Positions 1-7,554 of a DNA stretch of 33,775 bases are shown in pieces; the stretch's first letter is position 1; the number at the start of each line of letters is the position of its first letter. Location: contig RGBY01000002.1 in the NCBI GenBank assembly GCA_009919445.1, positions 1-33,775 of the forward strand. The letters are read 5' to 3'. The notes under the pieces are model-generated. The model did not search any database. It had not been told where the DNA came from and saw only the letters and a list, made by a program, of their open reading frames with translations. The translations under genes were made by a program, and so were the position numbers. The stretch comes from Planctomycetia bacterium. GTDB taxonomy: Bacteria; Planctomycetota; Planctomycetia; Pirellulales; UBA1268.

Positions 1-653
1 AACGGATGAGCCTGATGCCAGTTCCCGCTGCTGCCTGAGGGTAGTTGTTCACCACTTTTAGGATCAAAGACGATTGTTTCCGAGAGTGGTGACTTGGCCG
101 AGTGGGTATCGTGGGCGTCATTTTGAACGATGAAGCAACAGAATGGATCCCCATTCAGCATGCAACTGGACTCTTCAATTGAGATGGTCTCATGGTAATG
201 CTTCGCCACGCCTTTCATGATGCCTTTGGCCAGAATGCAGAGTTGTCGGCCAGACGTGTAGACCAGATGGAGTTCGTTGGGAGACTGCCGAACGGTCTCC
301 AGCACCGGAGGCTCGGCTCCCGGGTTGGTTGCCCGCACCATGGTGTGAATGATCGACTCGGTGTTTTCAATCAGATCGAGTGTTCGCCAGGCTGGGTCGA
401 TATGACGCCCGGCAACCTTCACAAGGTGGGGGCCAAGGAACTCGCCAAACCGCTCCAGGAGCGAGGGCAGTGGTTCATTGGTTGCTTCAGCCAGCGTCTG
501 AAGCAACTGGACCGCTTCAGCGTCAGGGTAGGCCTGATTAGGAAGGTACCGCGAACTGCTTGCGGTTACCGTTTGCCGAAGTTGCAACCAGGTTGTTCCA
601 GAGGACGCGATGTCAGCGAACTTCTGGATATAAAAAAAGATAATGCCGTGCAC
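1..653 (-). CDS. H-NOX (heme nitric oxide-binding) domain protein, C-terminally cut by window edge
   Basis: This reading frame has no stop before the window edge; 217 codons are visible. It begins VHGIIFFYIQKF, the typical H-NOX opening, at a GTG (653-651) preceded by a GAAAGG ribosome-binding site. Known H-NOX landmarks are in register with Thermoanaerobacter H-NOX (offset +1): proximal heme-ligand His103 in IIHTMVRAT, the following P115/P116, and the YxSxR heme-propionate motif Y132-T-S134-G-R136. The distal tyrosine used for oxygen binding is replaced by Leu141, so an NO sensor is inferred. Cysteines 139, 164, 172 and 173 may form a redox or zinc site. After about residue 177 comes a polar linker, so an effector domain probably lies beyond the edge; which one cannot be seen. 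An in-frame ATG at 734 would add 27 unlikely residues. A TAGACT box at 725-730 may be its -10. It lies downstream of the lipoprotein gene on the same strand. Confidence 0.85.
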   Translation of the reverse strand, partial: MHGIIFFYIQKFADIASSGTTWLQLRQTVTASSSRYLPNQAYPDAEAVQLLQTLAEATNEPLPSLLERFGEFLGPHLVKVAGRHIDPAWRTLDLIENTESIIHTMVRATNPGAEPPVLETVRQSPNELHLVYTSGRQLCILAKGIMKGVAKHYHETISIEESSCMLNGDPFCCFIVQNDAHDTHSAKSPLSETIVFDPKSGEQLPSGSSGNWHQAHP

Positions 654-754
654 GAGAGCCTTTCGGGCGCGATACCAAGACAGTCGCAGCGGGCCCCACG
701 CCCGAAGCGAACCGACCGTGCCGCAGTCTAGCATGGTCCATTGATACCAGCGAT

Positions 755-826
755 GGATTGGCTACCGGCAGAGGATTGGCTGCTGGCGCAGGATTGACTG
801 CTGGCGCAGGGTTCGTGCTGCTGGAG
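755..826. repeat. 18-bp imperfect tandem repeat, about four copies
   Basis: Units at 755-772, 773-790, 791-808 and a degenerate 809-826 share the pattern GGATTGGCTGCTGGCGCA. They lie in the gap between the lipoprotein stop and the H-NOX start. On the minus strand one frame reads NPAPAV/NPAPAA/NPLPVA, but that frame overlaps the H-NOX start region and has no other coding support. Confidence 0.7.
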
Positions 827-848
827 TGGCTCGTGGCCGGAAAAAGTG

Positions 849-1940
849 TCAGTTGGCCGGACAAAGCCGATCGCGGTACAGCAGCAGCCCATGGGCCGCG
901 TGGTAGAGACCGCCGCATTCGACGTCGATGTCGGCCGTTTGCTCAAGCATTTTTACCAGCCGCTCGGCTGCCCGCAGCACCCACGGTTCAGCCAGCCGAT
1001 TTTCTGGTAACGCGATGGCCAGGAATTCAAAAATGTGGCCACTTGAGCCGAGCTTGGCAAAGATGTCGGGTGATGTACCTGGTCGCTCGAAATATTGTGT
1101 CGAAAAACTACCGTCGGCCTGTTGGAACTGACGCGCCCGCTCAATGCAGTCAGCGATGGTCGCCTCGGCCCGGCCCCAGGCACCAGGGAGCGGGCTTGTC
1201 GCGTCAGGATGACGCACTCGGTAACGGTTTACGGCTGTTGCCAGGCCATACAGCCGGTGGGCGCCACCGCAGGCACTTGTGGCAAGGTCGGCCTCGAGTT
1301 CCATGTCGATGACCTGTTCGAGGCTCCAGGTGTCTCCGCGGCTTGACTGCCAGCGATCATCTTCGGTCAGGTAGGTGGCCAAGGCCATCAGCGTCCATGT
1401 TGCCTCTTGGCCGATTCGTAGATCGGCCTGGGCCTGACTCAGTAAGTCCCCCACCGTTGCATCCTGATTTCCTACTGTCAGCGGGCGATCAAGTGGAATG
1501 CCGTCGCTGCCGCACTGTGAGAGGTACCCAAGCCACTGATCAGGGTGCCCCTGTGCCAGGGTGCTGCCTGGTTCAACAACTGCGAGAATGCCGTGGTCAC
1601 CTGGACGAAGGTTCCAGCCGGTGAGCCTTCCACCCGCAAGGAGATAGTCTAAGGCTGGCTGCGGGGTGCCTTCATGGAAGACTGGGAAGTCTTCCCCAAA
1701 CGCGAGGATTCCATGCACGACCTGCCAGGCACCCTGGGTCGAGGTGGTGAGCTGTCGCCCCTCTCGGACCTGTTTGAGGGCAAGGCGAAGCCGTGGGCAG
1801 AGCTGTTCGGGGTGAACGGCGGGGATGGTTTTTGTGCCGCTGTCGGGGGCGTCTGGCTGACCACAGCCGGACAGACAGAAGGAGAGAATGAGTAGCAGCC
1901 AGTAGGAGCTAGCACGTCGGAAAGAAGGGAAGGATGACAT
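849..1940 (-). CDS. predicted lipoprotein with alpha/alpha-toroid-like repeats, function unknown
   Basis: 363 aa from ATG 1940, which begins MSSFPSFRRASSYW and leads directly into a lipoprotein signal peptide with lipobox LSGC; an upstream TTG start at 2045 would bury the signal. It is therefore predicted to be exported and lipid-anchored. The body contains repeated helical segments with motifs ACGGAHRLYGLATAV, QQADGSFSTQYF and ECGGLYHAAHGLLLYRDR. These resemble the QW/CGG-type repeats of squalene cyclase/prenyltransferase toroids, but no catalytic motif was recognised. The adjacent 2796-5387 gene also has toroid repeats, which may be more than coincidence. I do not recognise a specific function; conserved planctomycete lipoprotein is the best description. 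Confidence 0.75.
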   Translation of the reverse strand: MSSFPSFRRASSYWLLLILSFCLSGCGQPDAPDSGTKTIPAVHPEQLCPRLRLALKQVREGRQLTTSTQGAWQVVHGILAFGEDFPVFHEGTPQPALDYLLAGGRLTGWNLRPGDHGILAVVEPGSTLAQGHPDQWLGYLSQCGSDGIPLDRPLTVGNQDATVGDLLSQAQADLRIGQEATWTLMALATYLTEDDRWQSSRGDTWSLEQVIDMELEADLATSACGGAHRLYGLATAVNRYRVRHPDATSPLPGAWGRAEATIADCIERARQFQQADGSFSTQYFERPGTSPDIFAKLGSSGHIFEFLAIALPENRLAEPWVLRAAERLVKMLEQTADIDVECGGLYHAAHGLLLYRDRLCPAN

Positions 1941-1995
1941 GGTGCGATGGCTGACTGCAGGAGGGAGGCAGGCAGCCGAGGCTGCCGAGCGACGT

Positions 1996-2023
1996 TTGGA
2001 AACCGAGATACCACCCCTACAAT
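1996..2023 (+). promoter_or_regulatory. putative sigma-70-like promoter for the YugP-type peptidase
   Basis: TTGGAA (1996-2001) and TACAAT (2018-2023) are separated by 16 bp in the AT-rich divergent gap. Transcription would start about 60 nt before the peptidase ATG. Prediction by eye only. Confidence 0.4.
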
Positions 2024-2028
2024 AATTA

Positions 2029-2042
2029 GAAGTTTTCACTTC
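2029..2042. promoter_or_regulatory. small inverted repeat in divergent intergenic region
   Basis: GAAGT-TTTC-ACTTC is a 5-bp inverted repeat just downstream of the predicted start point of the peptidase promoter and upstream of the lipoprotein gene. It could be an operator; there is no other support. Confidence 0.25.
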
Positions 2043-2090
2043 CAAAGTTGACCGTAAATTTTTGAGGAGCCGGCTCCGCCGCCGGGACAG

Positions 2091-2783
2091 ATGATGCCAG
2101 GACTTTTCTTCGATTTTCGGCTGCTGCTGTGGATTGCCCCGGCCCTGGCGCTTGCGGCCTGGGCACAGTGGCGGGTGAAGTCTTCCTTTGCGGCTGCGTC
2201 ACGTCTGGCTGCGCCGCTATCCGGTGCTGCGGCCGCCCGGCATATCCTCGACTCAGCCGGTGCGACAAACGTGCAGATTGAGTCTGTCGATGGCCGCCTG
2301 ACTGATCACTACGATCCGACTGCGAAGGTGCTGCGGCTCTCGTCAGACGTATATGGCACGAAGTCTTTGGCTGCCGTTGGGATTGCTGCCCACGAGGCAG
2401 GCCATGCTCTGCAAGACGCCGAGAAGTCGTCATTGATGGGATTTCGGAACGCTGCCGTTGGCGTTGCGAACTTTGGCAGTGGTTTCGGTGTCATCATTTT
2501 CATGGTTGGGCTAGCCTTCGCCCTGCAGTCACTTGCCTGGCTGGGGCTCCTCTTGTTTGGTGGGACGGTCTTATTTCAGGTGCTGAACCTTCCCCTCGAA
2601 ATCGATGCCAGTAATCGGGCAAAGGCTCAGCTTGTCCAGCTTGGAATCGTGCCGGCAGCCGAAATGCCGGCAGTTAATCAGGTGCTTAACGCAGCAGCCT
2701 GGACCTATGTCGCCGCCACACTTCAGAGCATTCTGACGCTACTTTATTACGCCAGTTATCTGACCGGTGGCAGTGATGAGTGA
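2091..2783 (+). CDS. YugP-type membrane zinc metallopeptidase
   Basis: 230 aa. The N-terminus is a membrane segment (FFDFRLLLWIAPALALAAWA), followed by the family hallmark KVLRLSSDVY and the zinc-binding HEAGHALQ (HExxH) near residues 101-105. Two further hydrophobic segments follow (about 125-160), and there is a hydrophobic C-terminus. Length and motif order match the YugP/Zn-peptidase-2 family, which is common across bacteria with unknown substrate. The start could be either of two adjacent ATGs at 2091 or 2094; GGGACAG lies just upstream. It converges with the DUF4159 gene, with only 12 bp between the stops. Confidence 0.9.
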   Translation: MMPGLFFDFRLLLWIAPALALAAWAQWRVKSSFAAASRLAAPLSGAAAARHILDSAGATNVQIESVDGRLTDHYDPTAKVLRLSSDVYGTKSLAAVGIAAHEAGHALQDAEKSSLMGFRNAAVGVANFGSGFGVIIFMVGLAFALQSLAWLGLLLFGGTVLFQVLNLPLEIDASNRAKAQLVQLGIVPAAEMPAVNQVLNAAAWTYVAATLQSILTLLYYASYLTGGSDE

Positions 2784-2795
2784 GGCTGTCGGCTC

Positions 2796-5387
2796 TTAGC
2801 GATTGAGCGAGTAGAGCAGGACGTTGAGGGCAATTTTTTCAGCGTCGTCGCGGTCGTAGCCGGTGCACTCCATGGAGTTCTGCTTTTCCAAAGCACATGA
2901 GATGTCGTAGGGCGAAAAAATGACAGCCCAGCGGTCGTTGATCCGGATTCCTTCCAGCCGTGGTGGAATCTGCCGTTGGCGGGTTGCCAGCGGGCCGTCG
3001 CCTTGTGATGGTTCGCGGAGCGTCACCAGGCGAATGTCGTACCCGCCAAGTTCTCCAGCAGCGAACAGCGGGTCATCGGGGGGAATTGATTCCAACGGAT
3101 AGTCAGGGATGGCCTTGCCCATCTCATGGCGAAAGGCATCGGTAAAGCCACCAGCTGCGCAGACGCTGTCGGCAAGAAGCGTGCCACCACGTTCGAGGAA
3201 CGTCCGCAGGTTTGCCTGCTGAGCTTCATCAAAGGCAAAAGCCTGCCGGCCATGCATGAAGAGCATGTGATGCCGAAAGATACGACTGTCGATCAGGTCA
3301 AGCTTTTCAGGTGAATCATCGACCCGGATCCCTAGCTCACGGGTTGCTGCCCGGAGGATTTTAGTGAGTGCATTGGGCGCGGCGTCACAGAGGCCCCCGT
3401 GTCGTAGTTTGCCGATGGTGAGCTGCCCGCGCTCACCGCGATTGGTGGTGAGGGCGTCATCTTGAGCAGCCGTGAAGAGCTCATCTTTGTTTTTCAGTTC
3501 GCGATTGGTGGCGTAGGCAATGACATTGGCACCGATTGCCAGTGCCGCGTCGACCTGAGCGGCTGCTGCGGCAGGAAGTTGCGAGCGGTTTGGGCCGCCG
3601 AGTTCCCAGAGGCAGGAAAGACTTGGCAGGGCAGGGGCGTCATTTTGGCCCGTGGGGGGCGCATAGATCAGGCAGGTTCGGCAGCCGTAGTCGATCCCGA
3701 GGAGGGGGCGTTGAAACTGTGGGTCGACCAGCTGCTCGGCATGCCAGGCGGGATGCTCTGGGGGCAGGAGATTCAGCTGGTATTCAGGCTCGGGAAAAAT
3801 CTCGCTGACCAGTTGGCGAAATTCCTGGTCAAAGTCCTCACTGTTGGGGCAGGCTGATTCAGCAAAAATGAAGCCGCCCTGGTCAATGTATTGCCGCAGC
3901 CTGCGGCCGGGGTCTCGGCCGAGATCGAGACCTTCGCGGCCGCCAAGCCAAAGCACGGGTGCTTGGACGAGGTCGTCGGTCTTGGCCGACTGGGTATCAA
4001 GCACGTGCCACGAGAGACCGGCGGGATAGTCTGCTCGCCAACGCCCCTCAATGAAATCAACCAAGTGGGCAATGTCATGGCCGTGTTGATTCCAATCGTT
4101 CCGGGGGCCATGTTGGCTCTTGGCGATGACGACTGGTCGGCGGCCCTTGGCCAGAAAAAGTAAGGCAAAGCTGGTGGCAACAACGGGGTCTTCGCTACCG
4201 CGACTGCGAAAACTGCCCGAAAGCTTGTCCTGGCTTTCCAAAAACATTTTGGCTCCCTCGAGATACCAGTCGTGGGTGCCAATAAATCGTCGGGCGGTGA
4301 ACCGTCCAACCCGCTCAAGGCCATAGAGATAGTAGTAGAGCCACTGCTGGCTGCCGGTGGCTGGGTTTTGGGTGACTGAAAAATTCTTGCCCAGCCAACT
4401 GATCCCAGCTTCCAGTGGCTTTGGGCTTGAGCCGCCACCACAGCAGGAGATCTGTTCATTCTCCACAAAGGCATCAGGGCCTGAAATGCGACCATCTGTT
4501 ATTTGAATGCTTGCAATGCCAGCGCAGGTCATACTGCCCGTTCCGGCACGGGAACCTGCAGTGTAAGCCCATGATCCATCCGTGTTTTGTGAAGCAGTCC
4601 AATGTCGGTGGGCCTCTATCCAGACAAGTTGATCAACTTCAACGCCTGCACGAGTCGCTTCGTGAAGGGCTAGCAATGCAAATTGTGCGTTCGAATTATC
4701 TCCGCCGGAACCTCTGTTGCCGTATGACCAAGTGCAGTGAGCCAAGTAGGGACGAATTTCCTTCTCGACAAGTCTCTGTAATTCAGAGCGACGTTTAGCA
4801 GCCTCAATCGGATCTCGAGGGAGGCTTTGAAGTGCTAGCTTAACGTCACGAAAGACCTTGATCATCCGATCTGCTGTCTGCTTTGGAATGCCCGTTTGCA
4901 ACTTCTCAAGCTCCGATGTGTCGAGGCGAAGAATGCTCTCATAAGTTGGGAGTTTCTTTACTCGTGTCTCTTCAAGCCAGTGAACATTTTTTTCTATTAT
5001 CGCAAGATCCGCTAAGGGCGAGACCATGGCCAACGCCTGCGTCTGAAGGGACCTTGAATAGGTGGTTGTCGGCTCCTGCTGTCGCAGCCAGGTTAGTGCC
5101 CGCTGCATCGCCGGGTCATCTGCTTCGACACCAGCATTGGCAAGTGCCAGGACGACAAGTGCGGTGGCACCAGTTGTTGATGCGTTTCCCTGGCCTCCGT
5201 ACAGCCAGGTGCCATCTGGCCGCTGCTGCCGGATGAGCCAGCCACTGGCCAGTTCAATGGCTTGACTGATTTGGTCAGGGCCGACGGCTTCAACGGCTTG
5301 AACCTGAGGGGCTTCGGCGAGCAGTCCAAGCGTCAGCAGCGTCACGACGGTGAGCTGAAAGAAGATTTTTTTGAGCCTGCTGCCCAT
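2796..5387 (-). CDS. exported alpha/alpha-toroid repeat protein with DUF4159-like domains
   Basis: 863 aa. The chosen start is ATG 5387 because GGGAGGG lies 6 nt upstream, a signal peptide begins there (MGSRLKKIFF, hydrophobic core, cleavage near VQA-VEA), and a TAGAAT -10 box at 5435-5440 would start transcription downstream of the longer 5432 start. The N-terminal half (about 40-430) holds squalene-cyclase/prenyltransferase-like repeats such as RPDGTWLYGGQG and NTDGSWAYTAG. The C-terminal half has two DUF4159-like modules (about 450-600 and 650-863), both with the RxxxxxGGxxxxES/DS-type pattern (YIDQGGFIFAESAC, FLERGGTLLADSVC). It is divergently placed against the MoxR-DUF58-BatA-VWA operon. 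That arrangement recurs in planctomycetes, so a role with that membrane complex is inferred. Biochemical function is unknown. Confidence 0.88.
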   Translation of the reverse strand: MGSRLKKIFFQLTVVTLLTLGLLAEAPQVQAVEAVGPDQISQAIELASGWLIRQQRPDGTWLYGGQGNASTTGATALVVLALANAGVEADDPAMQRALTWLRQQEPTTTYSRSLQTQALAMVSPLADLAIIEKNVHWLEETRVKKLPTYESILRLDTSELEKLQTGIPKQTADRMIKVFRDVKLALQSLPRDPIEAAKRRSELQRLVEKEIRPYLAHCTWSYGNRGSGGDNSNAQFALLALHEATRAGVEVDQLVWIEAHRHWTASQNTDGSWAYTAGSRAGTGSMTCAGIASIQITDGRISGPDAFVENEQISCCGGGSSPKPLEAGISWLGKNFSVTQNPATGSQQWLYYYLYGLERVGRFTARRFIGTHDWYLEGAKMFLESQDKLSGSFRSRGSEDPVVATSFALLFLAKGRRPVVIAKSQHGPRNDWNQHGHDIAHLVDFIEGRWRADYPAGLSWHVLDTQSAKTDDLVQAPVLWLGGREGLDLGRDPGRRLRQYIDQGGFIFAESACPNSEDFDQEFRQLVSEIFPEPEYQLNLLPPEHPAWHAEQLVDPQFQRPLLGIDYGCRTCLIYAPPTGQNDAPALPSLSCLWELGGPNRSQLPAAAAAQVDAALAIGANVIAYATNRELKNKDELFTAAQDDALTTNRGERGQLTIGKLRHGGLCDAAPNALTKILRAATRELGIRVDDSPEKLDLIDSRIFRHHMLFMHGRQAFAFDEAQQANLRTFLERGGTLLADSVCAAGGFTDAFRHEMGKAIPDYPLESIPPDDPLFAAGELGGYDIRLVTLREPSQGDGPLATRQRQIPPRLEGIRINDRWAVIFSPYDISCALEKQNSMECTGYDRDDAEKIALNVLLYSLNR

Positions 5388-5434
5388 AGGGCCCTCCCAC
5401 GCTGGACTGCGAACCTGCGGCCCGCCGGTCACTG

Positions 5435-5440
5435 ATTCTA
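5435..5440 (-). promoter_or_regulatory. putative -10 box (TAGAAT) for the DUF4159 gene
   Basis: Read on the minus strand the hexamer is TAGAAT, with a weak TTGGCT 15 bp upstream (5456-5461). Transcription would begin about 40 nt before ATG 5387 and would exclude the longer start. Confidence 0.3.
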
Positions 5441-5516
5441 CGCCATCAGCGGCCGAGCCAATACCGCTCTCTGGAAAGGAATGGGCGTGCGCCAGAGCGG
5501 CCAGTTTGAAAACAGT

Positions 5517-5546
5517 TTGCCCGGCAGGCCGCCCCCGGCCGATACT
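5517..5546 (+). promoter_or_regulatory. putative promoter of the MoxR operon
   Basis: TTGCCC (5517-5522), 18 bp, GATACT (5541-5546). Each box matches consensus at 4 of 6 positions. It would give a leader of about 60 nt before GTG 5612. This is the only reasonable candidate in the divergent gap. Confidence 0.3.
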
Positions 5547-5611
5547 AATGAAAAGGGGCGGCCAGCGCCGGCCAACCCGCCAAAAAGCCAGTGAGGAAGG
5601 AACCAGCCTCC

Positions 5612-6637
5612 GTGTCGACTGCAGCCAAGCCCAAGACGCTCGATAGCATCCTGCAGGAATTTGCCCAGCACCGCCTGCTGATGCAGGAAGAGTTGCAAAA
5701 AGTCATTGTTGGTCAGGATGAGGTGATCGAGCAGCTGTTCGCGGCCATCTTTACGCGAGGGCACTGCCTGCTGGAAGGAGTGCCAGGGCTGGCCAAGACG
5801 CTCATGGTCTCGACCCTGGCGCAGATTCTCGACGTTGGGTTTAAGCGAGTGCAATTCACGCCCGACCTGATGCCGTCAGATATTACCGGTACCAATGTCC
5901 TTGATGAGGACGAGACCGGTCGCCGTAACTTTCGCTTTGTCGAGGGGCCGATCTTCACCAACATCTTGCTCGCCGATGAGATCAACCGAACGCCGCCCAA
6001 AACCCAGGCGGCGCTCCTGCAGGCCATGCAGGAGCGAGAAGTTTCGGTTGGGCAGCAGACCTATTCCTTGCCGGATCCGTTTTTCACCATTGCCACGCAG
6101 AATCCGGTAGAGCAGGAAGGAACCTATCCGCTTCCTGAGGCGCAACTCGACCGCTTCATGTTCAACATCAAAGTGGGCTATCCCACGGCTGACGAGGAAG
6201 AGCGGATTCTCATGGCAACCACACGGTCTGAACGGCCTGAGGTCCGGAAGGTGCTTTCGGGAAAGGCGATCACGAATATTCAGAAGCTCGTTGGCGGCGT
6301 GGCTGTCAGCGAATATGTGATCAAGTACGTGGCGTCTCTCGTGCGATCCACCCGGCCCAAGGATCCGCTCGCGCCGAAGTATGTTGCTGAACTAGTCGAT
6401 TGGGGGGCTGGCCCACGAGCAGGGCAGTTCTTGATTCAGGGCGGCAAAGCAGTGGCAGCGATGGATGGCCGCTTCAGCGTCTCGCTCGATGACGTCCGTC
6501 GCATCGCCGTGCCGGTGCTGCGGCACCGGATTTCAACAAACTTCCAGGCGCAGGCGGAAGGCCTTACGAGTGAGTCAATCGTCGAACGGCTACTCCGTGA
6601 AGTGCCTGAACCGGCGGTGCCGCCGTTGGTGAAGTGA
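5612..6637 (+). CDS. MoxR-family AAA ATPase
   Basis: 341 aa from GTG 5612; AGGAAGGA ends 10 nt upstream. A GTG at 5591 lacks a ribosome-binding site. Walker A is GVPGLAKT (residues 56-63), Walker B is ILLADEINR (D122-E123), and the sensor region includes TIATQNPVEQEGTYPLPEAQ. Length and layout match AAA_3 (MoxR) ATPases, cytoplasmic chaperone-like enzymes that act on VWA-domain partners. It heads an operon with DUF58, BatA-like and VWA genes (7 bp to the next start), the standard MoxR neighbourhood. The specific client is not known. Confidence 0.93.
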   Translation: MSTAAKPKTLDSILQEFAQHRLLMQEELQKVIVGQDEVIEQLFAAIFTRGHCLLEGVPGLAKTLMVSTLAQILDVGFKRVQFTPDLMPSDITGTNVLDEDETGRRNFRFVEGPIFTNILLADEINRTPPKTQAALLQAMQEREVSVGQQTYSLPDPFFTIATQNPVEQEGTYPLPEAQLDRFMFNIKVGYPTADEEERILMATTRSERPEVRKVLSGKAITNIQKLVGGVAVSEYVIKYVASLVRSTRPKDPLAPKYVAELVDWGAGPRAGQFLIQGGKAVAAMDGRFSVSLDDVRRIAVPVLRHRISTNFQAQAEGLTSESIVERLLREVPEPAVPPLVK

Positions 6638-6644
6638 GCAATTC

Positions 6645-7544
6645 ATGCCCCGTGCGGTTGAAGAGTATCTCAAACCAGATGTGGTGCAGCAGATCGCCCG
6701 ACTCGATCTGCGGGCGAAGTTTATCGTCAAGGGATTCCTGCAAGGGCTACACGCCAGCCCGTTTCATGGTTTTTCAGTCGAGTTCAGCGAGCATCGACGG
6801 TACGCTCCCGGGGATGACCCCAAAGACATTGATTGGCTGATTTACGCCAAAACAGACAAGCACTACATCAAAAAGTATGAAGCCGAGACCAATATCACCG
6901 GCTATCTCGTCATCGATGCCAGTGGCTCGATGGGCTACACCTATCGCCAGCAGTTGACGAAGCTCGATTATGCAATTTCGCTCGCAGCCGCTCTCTGTTG
7001 GCTGATGGTGCATCAGCAGGATCCCTGTGGCCTGATGGTCTTTGGGAAAAAGGTGCAGACCAGCCTCCCTGCCCGTTCCCGTCGCAGTCAAATCGCCGAG
7101 GTACTCTCATTGCTGGCCAATGTGAAGCCGACCGGTCCGTCGGAGATTGCGAGCAGTTTGGTGCAGATCGGAGGGATGTTACGGCATCGTTCATTGTTGA
7201 TGGTCTTCAGCGATTTGCTAGCTGATCCGGAGGCCATTCGTGATGCCCTTCTACGGCTTCGGCATCGGAGTCACGATGTCATTCTGTTTCACATTCTCGA
7301 TGAAGCCGAAGTGCGGTTTCCGTTTCAGGGGATGGTCGAACTGACCGAGCCTGAAGCAGGCCAGAAGATGGTGGTCGATGCTGATGCAGCCCGCCAGGAC
7401 TACGTGAGAGGAGTCGAGCAGTTTCGCGATGACTTCCGTGAATTCTGTCAGCGGGCGGGAATCGATTACGTCCCGCTCGATACCAGCATGCCCTTTGATA
7501 CGGCGTTGATGGAATACCTGCTGAGCCGTCAGGAACGGCTTTAG
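6645..7544 (+). CDS. DUF58 / VWA-like protein
   Basis: 299 aa. The DUF58 signature RRYAPGDDPKDIDWLIYAKT (about 51-70) is followed by an intact metal-ion-dependent adhesion site D91-A-S93-G-S95 in VIDASGSMGY, so the VWA fold should bind Mg2+. The protein is soluble with no membrane segment. It sits directly after MoxR and 10 bp before the BatA-like gene, so they are co-transcribed. DUF58 proteins are the usual VWA partners of MoxR ATPases. The role in cell-envelope or metal-insertion processes is inferred from the family only. Confidence 0.92.
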   Translation: MPRAVEEYLKPDVVQQIARLDLRAKFIVKGFLQGLHASPFHGFSVEFSEHRRYAPGDDPKDIDWLIYAKTDKHYIKKYEAETNITGYLVIDASGSMGYTYRQQLTKLDYAISLAAALCWLMVHQQDPCGLMVFGKKVQTSLPARSRRSQIAEVLSLLANVKPTGPSEIASSLVQIGGMLRHRSLLMVFSDLLADPEAIRDALLRLRHRSHDVILFHILDEAEVRFPFQGMVELTEPEAGQKMVVDADAARQDYVRGVEQFRDDFREFCQRAGIDYVPLDTSMPFDTALMEYLLSRQERL

Positions 7545-7554
7545 GACGACTGAT

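Noticed and set aside
192..731. Plus-strand frame of 179 codons
   Set aside because: It is antisense to the H-NOX domain, whose heme ligand and YxSxR motif leave no doubt about the minus strand.
613..918. Minus-strand frame with NPAPA-type repeats
   Set aside because: Its low complexity comes from the 18-bp tandem repeat; it overlaps the H-NOX start in another frame and shows no family sequence.
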